Made by a program: the position numbers and the translations under genes | DNA from: Mariniblastus sp. | GTDB lineage: Bacteria; Planctomycetota; Planctomycetia; Pirellulales; Pirellulaceae | Reading direction: 5' to 3' | Assembly: GCA_011523945.1 (NCBI GenBank) | Contig: WTFU01000080.1 | Coordinates: 1 to 46,595, forward strand | Length of the DNA stretch: 46,595 nt | Shown: one piece after another, positions 17,091 through 25,994 of the stretch | Layout of the letters: each line of letters starts with the position of its first letter | Numbering within the stretch: the stretch's first letter is position 1 | The notes under the pieces: model-generated | Seen by the model: the letters and a program-made list of their open reading frames with translations, nothing else | Databases searched by the model: none | Told to the model about the DNA's origin: nothing

Positions 17091-19886
17091 CTATTTGTCG
17101 TCAGCTTCTGAATTCGCCTTTTTAAAATCGCCGGCGGTAATTATCAAAAGGCGGTCTGGTGCAATTACCTTTTTGATGGCCGCATCGACTTGCTCTTTGG
17201 TGAGCGTAGAGATCTTCTCATCGCTTGCATTTTGAAATTCCATGGTTCGTCCAGTTTTCATGTTGGACAGTAGTTCGCTGGCCAGTTGACCATCACGAGC
17301 TCGACTGCCGCGACGATTAATGAGAAAGCTATCCTTTGCTTTTTGCAATTCGTCGCCAGTTACACCGCTTTCGAGCATTCGGTCGACTTCTTCCTTAACC
17401 GTTTCAACAACTTTTTCAGTATTCATTGGATTGGAAATGCAGAACATCATGTACATTCCCCGTTCGTCCTGATCGTCGGCCTGGAAGCGAGTCATCGCGG
17501 TATAGGAGAGTCCATCTTGTTTACGCACTCTATCCGCGATTCGTGAAGACAACGGTCCGCCGCCCATAATGTAGTTGCCGATCAGCATTGCTTCATAATC
17601 AGGGTGGTTTTCGTTGATATCCGTCGCGACCCCTGCAATGTAAATAGCATTGGCTTTATCGGGAGTGTCTAAATTGACACGTTCTGCTTTGATATCAAGA
17701 TTGGCTGGTTCTTTAATTCGCTGGTAAGGAATTTCAGTTTTCCAGTCATCAAAGACCTTGTTTAATTCTGCCAGGGTTGAGGTTGGCTCGAAATCGCCCA
17801 CTACTGCAACTTCGCCGAACTGTCCATTAAGAAAGTTTTTCTGAAGGTTACGCACATCGTCAATGGTCACATCTTTTAAGTTCTTCACTTCTTCTTGCAG
17901 CGTCGGCGTGTACCGAACATTGTCAGCAGGTTGAGGGTCCATGCGGCGAGAGAATTCATTCACGGCTAGGCTCATCGGATCGGACATGCCCGACTCAATC
18001 CCGGTTACCATCTCACTTTGAATGATTTCCATGTCGCTTGAGTCCAGTTTGGGTTCCCGGAGTGCCTGACGCATGATCGCAAGAGCTGGGACAAGGTTGT
18101 TCCGTTCGGTTTCGAGACTGAAATTTAATGTTCCTAAAGATCCGCTGAACCCAAGGCTTGCCTTAAGATTATTTAAAGCGTCCTGGTACTCTTGAAAGCC
18201 GAGTTCCTTAGTACCACGGGATAGCAGTTGTGGCAGGATATCTGCTGCTGCCCGTTTCCCTTTAAGGCTATTTTCATCGCCATAATGGATGGTGCCACGG
18301 AGTGTAACGCGATCGCCACGGGTTTCCTTCGGGAGTAATGCAAATTTCAATCCCGAATTCAGTTCGCCAAAGGTCGTTCGCTTTTGAATGTTCATTGGAG
18401 AAGGATCGAACGCTTCGCCGGCCGCCATTGCCTCGCGGCCTTTGTAGTTGGCCACCATTTTTTTGACATTGTTTTGAGCATCGATGGCAATGCGTTCTGT
18501 TTCTTCGGACGGGAAGAAAAGACCGACCGTTCGATTGGATTGAATCATGTATTTATTAGCGAATTCTTGTACGTCTTCCTTGGTGACCTTTTCGAGGCGG
18601 TCGCGGTGGAGAAAGTACAATCGCCAATCGCCGTAAGATTCCCATTCGCTCAGCGCCGTCGCAAAGCGTTCTGTATTGGCAAACTGTTGCTCTCTCCCTT
18701 TTGCAATCGCAACCACTGCTCGTTTAACGTCATCTTCAGAAACTCCGGTCGAGCCGATCGTCTCCATTTGATCGACCAGAACGTCTTTGGCCTGAACGAG
18801 ATCTTTATCGAGAGGGACTTCCGCGTAAGCGAGCATGACTCCAGGGTCATAACCGACACGAGCGAAGGCACCGGCGCCAGTTGCCATTTTGGTTTCGACT
18901 AAAGCCTTGTAGAGCGGGCCCGACGGTTGGTTGGAAAGAATACGAGCAAGAACTTGTGCCGATGCGTACTCTTCACTGGAAGCCGACGGGATGTGATAGC
19001 CCAATCCGACAAACTGAACGTCGCCTGAACGTCGGAGGATAACCGTCCTCTCACCGTCTTGAGCAGGTTCTTCCGTGTAGGTTTTGGGAAGTTTACGCTC
19101 GGGACGGGGGATTGAGCCAAAGTTCTTTTCAACTAACTCCAGGGCTAGTTCTTTGTCGAATTTGCCGGCAATGACCAGTGTAATATTATCCGGCTGATAA
19201 TACTTGCGGTAAAACACACGTAGATTAGTCGCCGGGACACGCATGATGTCGCTGCGATTACCGATGGTTGATTTTCCATAATTGTGCCATTGAAATGCAG
19301 CGGTCATGATTCGCTGAATCAAAATGCCTTGCGGATTATTTTCTCCTCGCTCAAATTCACTCCGAACAATGGTCATTTCTTTCTCAAGATGTTCGGGTTT
19401 GATCCAGCTGTTGATCAAGCGATCTGACTCCATCTCGATAGCAAATTTTAGGTTGTCATTAGCAACCTTTGGATCGCCGTCTGGAGCAGGTAGCGTTTCG
19501 AAGTAATTTGTGCGGTCGATTGATGTAGTACCGTTCATATTTAATACACCACGGTTCTTCAGCAATTCTGGAATGTCAGGATGCCGGTCGGTTCCTCGGA
19601 ATAGCATGTGCTCTAGTAGGTGAGCCATTCCGGATTCCCCGTAGCCCTCATGTCGAGATCCAACGTTTACAGTCATGTTCATCGTAAACTGCGGTTTGGA
19701 GTTGTCGGGGAACAGTAATAGCTTGACGCCATTGTCGAGGCGGTACTCTGTGATTCCTTCGACTTCGTACATCTTTTTGGGCGCTTGTGCCTCAGTCGTT
19801 TGACTGATCATTACCACGGTCGTCAAGGCAACAGCTGCGCGCCAAGCGAACTGACAAGAACGAGGAAGTTTGGAATGTTTGTTCAC
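17091..19886 (-). CDS. Secreted M16-family zinc peptidase (insulinase/pitrilysin type)
   Basis: A 931-residue exported protease with two M16 halves. Residues 1-34 are a signal peptide ending near TTEAQA. The inverted zinc motif HLLEH is at 89-93, and the third ligand fits Glu170 in LEKEMTIVRSE, at the family spacing. The first half is followed by an M16 C-terminal domain (VFYRKYYQPDNITLVIAG). The second half from about residue 510 lacks HxxEH, as is usual for the inactive half, and has GGGPLSSRIADRVRKQDGLSYT near the end. It degrades peptides outside the cytoplasm. The start is GTG with AAGGA seven to eight bases before it. It is flanked by long intergenic regions and appears monocistronic. 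Confidence 0.93.
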   Translation of the reverse strand: MNKHSKLPRSCQFAWRAAVALTTVVMISQTTEAQAPKKMYEVEGITEYRLDNGVKLLLFPDNSKPQFTMNMTVNVGSRHEGYGESGMAHLLEHMLFRGTDRHPDIPELLKNRGVLNMNGTTSIDRTNYFETLPAPDGDPKVANDNLKFAIEMESDRLINSWIKPEHLEKEMTIVRSEFERGENNPQGILIQRIMTAAFQWHNYGKSTIGNRSDIMRVPATNLRVFYRKYYQPDNITLVIAGKFDKELALELVEKNFGSIPRPERKLPKTYTEEPAQDGERTVILRRSGDVQFVGLGYHIPSASSEEYASAQVLARILSNQPSGPLYKALVETKMATGAGAFARVGYDPGVMLAYAEVPLDKDLVQAKDVLVDQMETIGSTGVSEDDVKRAVVAIAKGREQQFANTERFATALSEWESYGDWRLYFLHRDRLEKVTKEDVQEFANKYMIQSNRTVGLFFPSEETERIAIDAQNNVKKMVANYKGREAMAAGEAFDPSPMNIQKRTTFGELNSGLKFALLPKETRGDRVTLRGTIHYGDENSLKGKRAAADILPQLLSRGTKELGFQEYQDALNNLKASLGFSGSLGTLNFSLETERNNLVPALAIMRQALREPKLDSSDMEIIQSEMVTGIESGMSDPMSLAVNEFSRRMDPQPADNVRYTPTLQEEVKNLKDVTIDDVRNLQKNFLNGQFGEVAVVGDFEPTSTLAELNKVFDDWKTEIPYQRIKEPANLDIKAERVNLDTPDKANAIYIAGVATDINENHPDYEAMLIGNYIMGGGPLSSRIADRVRKQDGLSYTAMTRFQADDQDERGMYMMFCISNPMNTEKVVETVKEEVDRMLESGVTGDELQKAKDSFLINRRGSRARDGQLASELLSNMKTGRTMEFQNASDEKISTLTKEQVDAAIKKVIAPDRLLIITAGDFKKANSEADDK

Positions 19887-20199
19887 TTGAAATCCTTAAC
19901 CAAAAGTATCATTGAATGAATAAAACGGAATCCGCAAACATTCCTTAAGTGGGCCGAGTACTTTCCTAATTTGGAGAGTTAAGCCGGTTTCATTTGCGAA
20001 CGTTTTTGATCTGACAACCCGTCGCTGCTAATTCTACCATTTGTTGTTAATAATCGTAAACGAGGGGGGCTTGTTTGTCTCGCGTCGAAGATTAGTTTTT
20101 ATTCGCATCGAGTTATCTATTTCTGGGAACGGAACGAGTTTGCTGATGTGAAATTTGAAACATTTTTAGAATAGTCGTTCAAAAAGCTGTGGGGGTGAG
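19887..20199. other. Divergent promoter region, M16 peptidase / nitroreductase
   Basis: About 310 bases between two genes that point away from each other. It must contain both promoters. I could not place -35/-10 pairs with confidence and see no strong inverted repeat or small gene. Confidence 0.4.
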
Positions 20200-20901
20200 A
20201 TGCAATCCGAAGACGATCTGCAAGCATTATCAAGGGTCATTAAAGCCCGCAAAACACTCAAAGTACTCGGGGATGTTGAACATGCCGTTGAAATCTCGGA
20301 GGAGAATGCGAGCCGATATAACCGAAAGGTGATCGAATCAATCGAAACGGCGGGGTGGGCACCCTTTCATTATAACCGAGGTCACAATGGTTTGGCTGAA
20401 CCCTGGCGAGCCCATGTGATCTGGCACGAAGATTGCCGAATCATCGCCGGCCATTTTCATGATTGGTTTCCGGATGTGAAAGCATCGAACAAGCTTCCCG
20501 CGATGTTGTCGGCATGCGGGGCACTAGTTATTGTAACTTGGTTGCCGCAATTCCGCGGTAAGGATCAACAGTTAGAAGGCTTTCAAAACTCCATCGGTCT
20601 ACCTAAACAGACGACGATTGACGATGAGCATCTCGCGGCCAGCGCTGCGATGGTTCAGAATTTATTACTTTTGTTGACGGCTAGTTCAATGGGGACTTAC
20701 TGGTCCAGTGGCGGTCAATTCCGAACCTCGGCAATGTTTGATAGGCTCGGTATCAGTCAGGGTGAGTCGTTTCTTGGTGGTGTGTTTGTTGAGTACCCCT
20801 GCAGCGTCGGCGAGTCGATTGAACGTGTATGTGGCAAACAGCGAAGCAATCGAAGTCAAGATCACGCTTGGCTGCGAGAGGTTCGGTTGAATGAAAGTTA
20901 G
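20200..20901 (+). CDS. Nitroreductase-family flavoprotein
   Basis: A 233-residue protein with the layout of the FMN-dependent nitroreductase family. An N-terminal RVIKARKTLK segment corresponds to the flavin-contacting arginines. IESIETAGWAPFHYN matches the usual AxxAPS block. A central LAASAAMVQNLLLLLTASSMGTYWSSGG matches the helix that ends in the GxGxxW/S flavin-site segment. SFLGGVFVEYP closes the fold. Such enzymes use NAD(P)H to reduce nitro compounds, quinones or flavins; the substrate is unknown. The N-terminal 30 residues are poorly alike. The ATG lies after GGGGGTGAG. It converges with the oxidoreductase at 20999. Confidence 0.8.
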   Translation: MQSEDDLQALSRVIKARKTLKVLGDVEHAVEISEENASRYNRKVIESIETAGWAPFHYNRGHNGLAEPWRAHVIWHEDCRIIAGHFHDWFPDVKASNKLPAMLSACGALVIVTWLPQFRGKDQQLEGFQNSIGLPKQTTIDDEHLAASAAMVQNLLLLLTASSMGTYWSSGGQFRTSAMFDRLGISQGESFLGGVFVEYPCSVGESIERVCGKQRSNRSQDHAWLREVRLNES

Positions 20902-20998
20902 TCCCCTTGCCTTGTAGGCATGCGGTTGAGTGATGATGCGAATCCTAGGGGCTTTTTAATTACGCAAGTTCTATTAATCGCTTGATTGGGGAGTTGCC

Positions 20999-22066
20999 TT
21001 AATCATCGCCTGCGACATCCGTTGCAGAGACATACTGGCCGGACTTAACTGCTTCCGACTGCATTTGGCAGATTTGGATTCCATCTCGTGCAAGCGCTCC
21101 ATTCAGGATGTCTGATGAGCGATTTTCTGCGATTGCTTGCGTTACTTCCCTGATTTCTCTTTTAAAGGCAAGAACTGGATCTCCGTCACCTAGTTCGGGG
21201 CGAAGCACATTGCCGTCTTCGGTTAAGACTTTGAGCGGCATGCACTCAGGCGCGTCGGCAAATGCTTGGAAATCAAATTGGATAGTGGCTTTCTCAAGAT
21301 GAATTTCAAAGCCGTGAGTAAACGGGCGTCCTTGCTGATTAATCACTCCGCAGGTGCAGGTGACTGCGAGGTTAGTGTCAGTGAATCGAAAAATTGAATT
21401 GCAGTAATCTACGACTTCTCCACGAATGCGACCGCAGCTGTAAACTCCGGTTGGCATGCCAAAAAGTAAACGGATGAAATGTGCGTCGTGTACATGAAGG
21501 TCAAAGAGCGGACCACCAATTACATTGGGATCATAAAATCGAGTAAGCCACTGTGGGTCGGAAATGACTCGTTTGAATGATCCTCCCAGTAAATCTCCGT
21601 ATTCCTTCGACGCAATGAGTTCACGGACATATTGGAATTCGGTGAAGTAAGGGAGTACTTGGCCGACCATTAATTGACGATTGTTTTCTTTGCATACCGC
21701 AACTGCGGTGTCACAATCTTTAAGGTTAAGTGCGAGAGGCTTTTCACAGAATACGTGTTTCCCTGCCTTGGCGGCGGCTTGAATTGCCTCGCAGTGCATT
21801 GCGGGCGGTAGACAAATGTCGACACAATCAATCTCTAGATCGGGATCTGCGAGCATGGCTTCAAGATTTTCGTATGTTCGAATGCCCGTTAGGTCAACCT
21901 CAGTCCCCGGCGGCCCAAAGTTACCTTGTATCGCAGTCCAATCTCCCGCTCTTCGCTCTGTTTCCGGGGTTGCAATCGCAACGACTTCGACATCGGCAAG
22001 TTCTTGATAGGCGAGCCAGTGGATCCAGCCCATGAAACCGATTCCGGCAATTCCGACTTTCGTCAT
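20999..22066 (-). CDS. Gfo/Idh/MocA-family NAD(P)-dependent oxidoreductase
   Basis: A 355-residue protein with an N-terminal dinucleotide fold, VGIAGIGFMGWIHWLAY (3-19), and the family block KAGKHVFCEKPLALN, whose lysine is part of the active site. A C-terminal alpha/beta domain follows, with FYDPNVIGGPLFDLHVHDAHFIRLLFG carrying the usual GG...D..xH..D pattern. These enzymes oxidise or reduce sugar-type or inositol-type substrates, and planctomycetes have many copies. The substrate cannot be read. ATG at 22066 is well placed. It diverges from the nuclease-family gene at 22267. Confidence 0.9.
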   Translation of the reverse strand: MTKVGIAGIGFMGWIHWLAYQELADVEVVAIATPETERRAGDWTAIQGNFGPPGTEVDLTGIRTYENLEAMLADPDLEIDCVDICLPPAMHCEAIQAAAKAGKHVFCEKPLALNLKDCDTAVAVCKENNRQLMVGQVLPYFTEFQYVRELIASKEYGDLLGGSFKRVISDPQWLTRFYDPNVIGGPLFDLHVHDAHFIRLLFGMPTGVYSCGRIRGEVVDYCNSIFRFTDTNLAVTCTCGVINQQGRPFTHGFEIHLEKATIQFDFQAFADAPECMPLKVLTEDGNVLRPELGDGDPVLAFKREIREVTQAIAENRSSDILNGALARDGIQICQMQSEAVKSGQYVSATDVAGDD

Positions 22067-22266
22067 TTACTTTCCAATCCCAATGTCTAGAGTTCAATAA
22101 ATGGTTTGCGAGATGGCGATTTGCAGGGATGTTACCTAGCAGCCAATCTTTGTTATAACAGGTAAACGCCCGATGAGTAGGTTTGTTTTCGGGGGGCTGC
22201 GTTTTGCAGTATCTGTGTCACCGCCGTTTCGTCATTGCGGAGAGTGATGTTCTGAAAGGATATGAA

Positions 22267-22677
22267 ATGCCGATTGAGATGCAACTTGCGAAAATTATCA
22301 TCAGCGAAATTAATGAAAACCAAATCGTTTTCCTGAGGGAAGTCGATGGGGATCGAGAGTTTCCGATTTTAATCGGTATTTTTGAGGCAACGAGTATCGA
22401 TCGTCGAGTGAAGAATATCGCTCGACCTCGCCCGTTAACTCACGATTTAATCGTCGAAGTTGTAGATTCACTGGGGGGTGAATTGGATAGCGTCGTAATA
22501 ACGGAATTGCGCGAAGCGACTTACTACGCAAGTCTCCGTATTAAACGTGATGGGGAGATCATCGAAATAGATGCCCGCCCGTCGGATGCGATTGCAATTG
22601 CTGTGACTTGTTCGCCTCGTTTGCCTATTTTCGTCGCCGAGAACGTGCTTGACGAAGCAATTTCTACAGGAGATTGA
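22267..22677 (+). CDS. Bifunctional nuclease family protein (DUF151)
   Basis: A 136-residue protein matching the bifunctional nuclease (DUF151) family: MQLAKIIISEINENQIVFLRE, REFPILIGIFEATSIDRRV, PRPLTHDLIVEVVDSLGGEL, and the conserved core YYASLRI and IDARPSDAIAIAV. Members are reported to have DNase and RNase activity. The start at ATG 22267 has GAAAGGA six bases before it; an open frame back to 22183 is without support. No C-terminal UVR motif is present, unlike some homologues. The 3' end overlaps the convergent membrane-protein gene by 14 bases. Confidence 0.9.
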   Translation: MPIEMQLAKIIISEINENQIVFLREVDGDREFPILIGIFEATSIDRRVKNIARPRPLTHDLIVEVVDSLGGELDSVVITELREATYYASLRIKRDGEIIEIDARPSDAIAIAVTCSPRLPIFVAENVLDEAISTGD

Positions 22678-23848
22678 GCCTTCGCTTGGATTTCGATGGA
22701 TGGGTCGTCCTATTGATTTGCGAAGGTGGTTTGGAAAGATGTACGCCTAGTAAGTGGGACAGCTTTTCGAGATTTCTAGCATACCGTTTGGAAAAGAAGA
22801 GTTGGGCTGTTCGCGCTCCTTCTATTTCGATCCGGTTAACTAAGATAGCGTTGAACATTTTCAGATGGTGAACGTTGCTGGGCAGAAGCAATGTTTTGTC
22901 GCCTAGAATTAGGCGTTTTTGGGTTAATTCCCACCCCTCTGGATGTGGGCGTAGATGTAACCGGGATTTGGTGGGAAACGGGCCAAGTGGTCGGTCGGGA
23001 AAGACCATTAATTCGGCGATTTCAGGGGTCCGATACGCGGGGCGGATGAGGCACCAGATCTGATCCCAAATTATATTCCTAATGTAGTGAACTCTTCTGT
23101 TAATCCATCGGAATACGACCAAACCTACTGCTAACAGTACTAGATCAAAGACTAAAGCGACCGTCGGGCTCCAAACGTAAACGGCTAATAGTATCGCGCA
23201 GATCAATTTATTAGTAATTTCTAAAATGCCGTCGATAAACGGCACCGGGATTAGCCAAACCATGATCTCAAAGAAAAACTTAATCGTGTTGATGATGACA
23301 ATGTTAAAAGCTGCGAAGAAGCAAAACAGGACACTTGCTGAGAATGTGAATATCGAAGCATGCACAACCGCGACTTCATCGATGCCTGAGGGTTCACTCG
23401 GAAACACTGTCACTATGCGAATCAGAACGATGGTTATGATCGCAGCATAGGTCTCAACCTGATCAATTGCCTGTGCGAACGGTTTGCTGACTTTTGTAAA
23501 TCTGGGCACCGAAGTGAGGATTGTTAAAAATAGAAATGTCCAGAATAGGTATGGATTACCAAGAACCGGATTGTCGCTAATCAAGGAATGAGGTAGGTGC
23601 CCATTTCCACCAAACTGTGTTACGCCGGCTAGTATCGTGATCCCAAAAAATGGGGAGATGGCGATGGGAGCAAGCGGCCCAAGCCACTCGCTTGCTTGAG
23701 CTATGGTTGAAATCTGATTGATTGCCGCAAGGTCGCCCGATGGCAGCGGGGATGTCAGGTTGGGCGAATCGGTATTGACCTGGAAAGTGGAGAGAATTGC
23801 AGCCGACATCAAGAACAAGATGCAGCGTGAAATAATAAACGCGTTCAC
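22664..23848 (-). CDS. Multi-pass membrane protein with basic cytoplasmic tail, unknown function
   Basis: A 394-residue protein. The first two thirds contain about six hydrophobic segments (roughly 5-23, 57-75, 95-113, 130-148, 160-190, 215-245). After residue 250 it becomes polar and strongly basic, ending in KSKRRLNLL. The segment SPFFGITILAGVTQFGG followed by FWTFLFLTILTSVPRF and AIDQVETYAAIITIVL recalls the layout of DUF4126 proteins, but I cannot confirm this. The tail has a globular-looking stretch (LILGDKTLLLPSNVHHLKMF). The start is GTG with AAGGA before it. It converges with and slightly overlaps the DUF151 gene. Confidence 0.75.
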   Translation of the reverse strand: MNAFIISRCILFLMSAAILSTFQVNTDSPNLTSPLPSGDLAAINQISTIAQASEWLGPLAPIAISPFFGITILAGVTQFGGNGHLPHSLISDNPVLGNPYLFWTFLFLTILTSVPRFTKVSKPFAQAIDQVETYAAIITIVLIRIVTVFPSEPSGIDEVAVVHASIFTFSASVLFCFFAAFNIVIINTIKFFFEIMVWLIPVPFIDGILEITNKLICAILLAVYVWSPTVALVFDLVLLAVGLVVFRWINRRVHYIRNIIWDQIWCLIRPAYRTPEIAELMVFPDRPLGPFPTKSRLHLRPHPEGWELTQKRLILGDKTLLLPSNVHHLKMFNAILVNRIEIEGARTAQLFFSKRYARNLEKLSHLLGVHLSKPPSQINRTTHPSKSKRRLNLL

Positions 23849-24186
23849 GATAGTCCTTGGTTAGAAAGCCAAATCCAAATTCAGAATGATGGTGGTCGTG
23901 AAATCCCTGTTGTTGTTTGAGCGCGTACCAACATAGTTCAACCGACGGGTAAGCTCGACTGTCATACTAAGTATAGCCTTAACCGTTGCCGAAAAGCCAA
24001 GCCGTTGTCGAAAGCCACGTAAATTACAAGGTGAATTGAGTTAATCGAAGCAATTACGCAAGGAGAATCGGAGATTTCATGCCATCGATGAAAGTATCAA
24101 AGCGAAAGGCTGTTGAGGGGGCCAGCCAAAAAAAAACTCCAGTCGCTAAGGACTGGAGTTCAATATAATCGGGCTATATCGTTGGA
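23849..24186. other. Intergenic region with the terminator of the 24187 gene
   Basis: About 340 bases between two minus-strand genes. The right part holds the terminator at 24126-24160. The left part presumably carries the promoter of the membrane-protein gene. No small gene is seen. Confidence 0.45.
24126..24160 (-). terminator. Intrinsic terminator of the 24187 gene
   Basis: On the minus strand AACTCCAGTC (24160-24151) pairs with GACTGGAGTT (24144-24135) around a six-base loop, followed by a long T run. It begins about 25 bases after the stop codon. Confidence 0.9.
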
Positions 24187-24423
24187 TCACTCGCGTGGGC
24201 GAACAGCGCCGGTCAGGCCGGAGTAATCTTCACGATCTTCGCGGTGCCATAGGGGTTGCCCTTCAAGTACTCGTCGTCGAAGTGCTTCGATTTTCTCTTC
24301 TGATCCCGCTGGAGCATCTGTCGCCATGAATTGCTCGTCGTGGGATGGCACAAAATCTTCGTCGTGTCCGTACTCAAGGATTGCTTCGAAGACGTTTTTT
24401 ACTTTCTTGTTACCGTTGGACAT
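24187..24423 (-). CDS. Short conserved protein of unknown function
   Basis: A 78-residue, acidic, soluble protein beginning MSNGNKKVKNVFEAILEYG. It has a charged helix SEEKIEALRRRVLEGQPLW and a Trp/His/Asp-rich end (HREDREDYSGLTGAVRPRE). I recognise no named domain. A TTG at 24498 would add 25 residues, but ATG 24423 starts a more natural protein. The dedicated terminator right behind it supports a real, separately transcribed gene. There is no signal peptide or membrane segment. Confidence 0.7.
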   Translation of the reverse strand: MSNGNKKVKNVFEAILEYGHDEDFVPSHDEQFMATDAPAGSEEKIEALRRRVLEGQPLWHREDREDYSGLTGAVRPRE

Positions 24424-25071
24424 GGGTATGTACCTGTAGTTGGGCAAAATCTTTTCAAGGGAAACGAGCCACAGATTGCGATCAATACGGTTAGCCAAAA
24501 ATTCGGCGTAAAGAAATGTGTTTCGCTTAGAGGTGGGCTCCGAAAAATACTGGCCTGAACCGCTCGTAAATTCGAGGTGGTCGCAACCAATTACGGAAGC
24601 ATTATTGATGAGGCGGAATCAAAGTCAAGAAATTTGTGTTCGATTTTTCAAAATGTTTTTTAATGTCAAAAACGTTCGTAATCGGAAAACCGTTTCGGCA
24701 TCCCGGGCTTTCAGATCGGGTTGGGGGGTGGGCGACTGAGGGTTGAAGGGGTTGGTTTTTCTGGGGGTGAAAATGGGGCAAGGCAAAGGGTCGCTTGCTG
24801 ACTTTAAATCAATTTAATGGTGCAATCTTCGTCGAGAAGTTAAAAATGAACGGTTTTAAGTATCTTCTTGGCTTTGGCTATAACGCCGAACAGGTTAATC
24901 TAAGCCGTTAAGTTCCCCGCGGATGTTGTCATTGTCATTTCATTTGAGTGGTTTTTTGACGTCATATAGGGCTTTGGAAAAAAGATAGGTTTCCACTAGA
25001 TGGACAAAAGTCAGGGCTAGTTGTTCGGAGTGTCCCGTTGTCCTTGTTGGAAAAGGAGGCAATTGACGAAT
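24424..25071. other. Long intergenic region with a G-rich patch
   Basis: About 650 bases between the divergent genes at 24187 and 25072. The plus strand at 24718-24751 carries five G tracts in a row (GGG, GGGGGG, GGG, GGG, GGGG), and further tracts follow to 24778. A 73-codon plus-strand frame (24518-24739) covers part of it but looks random. I see no terminator or recognisable RNA. Confidence 0.5.
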
Positions 25072-25500
25072 ATGTCGGATTATCACCAAACTTGCGTCTC
25101 CCTTTCGCCTCGGTCTCGAGGTTTTCATTTAATCACTGCGGAGATTTTGGATGCGGTTCCTGAAATTCAGCGCTTTGACGTTGGACTTTGCCACGTCTTT
25201 ATTCAGCACACTTCCGCGGGTTTAACAATCAACGAAAATGCCGATCCTGACGTTCGGATTGACATGGAAACGGCTGCGAATCAGTTATGCCCCGAAGGAA
25301 GTCCATTTGTACACACTTGTGAGGGGCCGGATGACATGCCGGCACATGTCAAGGCATCATTGTTCGGAGCAAGTGTGACAGTGCCAATCCAATCTGGTCG
25401 CTTGAAAATGGGAGTATGGCAGGGCATCTATCTTTGCGAGCATCGCAATAATGGAGGGGCGCGACAGCTGGTGGTTACACTTCAGGGAATATTGAAATGA
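25072..25500 (+). CDS. YjbQ/UPF0047-family protein (secondary thiamine-phosphate synthase type)
   Basis: A 142-residue protein with the full UPF0047 signature: HVFIQHTSAGLTINENADPD, then PAHVKASLFGASVTVPI and GRLKMGVWQGIYLCEHRN. Conserved His residues of the trimeric fold are present. E. coli YjbQ has a weak thiamine-phosphate synthase activity, but the true role of the family is uncertain. The start at ATG 25072 has AAAAGGAGG 12 bases before it; an extension to 25021 is unsupported. The stop overlaps the start of the next gene as ATGA, indicating translational coupling. Confidence 0.92.
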   Translation: MSDYHQTCVSLSPRSRGFHLITAEILDAVPEIQRFDVGLCHVFIQHTSAGLTINENADPDVRIDMETAANQLCPEGSPFVHTCEGPDDMPAHVKASLFGASVTVPIQSGRLKMGVWQGIYLCEHRNNGGARQLVVTLQGILK

Positions 25501-25877
25501 ATAATGTCTGGCTTAAAGGGTTGATCACAGGTGTCCTTGCTGGCTGCGTCGGTGGCGTCATTGGCGGAATGTTATGTAAACTTCTCTTGAGCTATGCCAT
25601 GTACAGTGGGGTCATGCCGGGCGCGGCCGTTGGTCTGGCATTTAGCGCGGCCTGCAAGTCGGGTAGCTGGTTGCACGCAGGAGTCTCTGGTGGAATGGGA
25701 TTGATTGCTGGTTTGCTGGTCCAATGGCTGGTTTATAGTAACTCGCCAACATTTTTTGAGTTCTTGATCGACCTGCCGAACTTTGGTTTCTTTGTTTGGG
25801 TCTCGATTGCCGCAGGTGCGGTGCTTGCGTTTTTGTTGGTTCGGCCTCGCAGGACTGATTTGCGGCCAACGGATTGA
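25497..25877 (+). CDS. Small membrane protein of unknown function, coupled to the YjbQ gene
   Basis: A 126-residue, mostly hydrophobic protein with about four membrane segments (near 7-30, 40-55, 62-82, 95-118), many Gly, and a short basic end (RPRRTDLRPTD). I recognise no family. The ATG overlaps the preceding stop by ATGA, so the two proteins are probably made together. Whether they work together is not known. uvrA follows about 120 bases later. Confidence 0.78.
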   Translation: MNNVWLKGLITGVLAGCVGGVIGGMLCKLLLSYAMYSGVMPGAAVGLAFSAACKSGSWLHAGVSGGMGLIAGLLVQWLVYSNSPTFFEFLIDLPNFGFFVWVSIAAGAVLAFLLVRPRRTDLRPTD

Positions 25878-25994
25878 TTATCCAGTGGTCCTGTTCAAAT
25901 TCCTGTAGCGTTTTGCGGGACGGGGATCATAGAGTGTCTCCGTCGATAGAACATTCAACATTTAAACTTTCACATAGCGAAATCGGATTAAGCG

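Noticed and set aside
20902..20998. Terminator between the nitroreductase and oxidoreductase genes
   Set aside because: AGTCCCCT and AGGGGCT could pair only with a bulge and a loop of about 50 bases; too weak to call.
24518..24739. 73-codon plus-strand frame in the 24424-25071 gap
   Set aside because: Random-looking sequence with no start signal, running into the G-rich patch.
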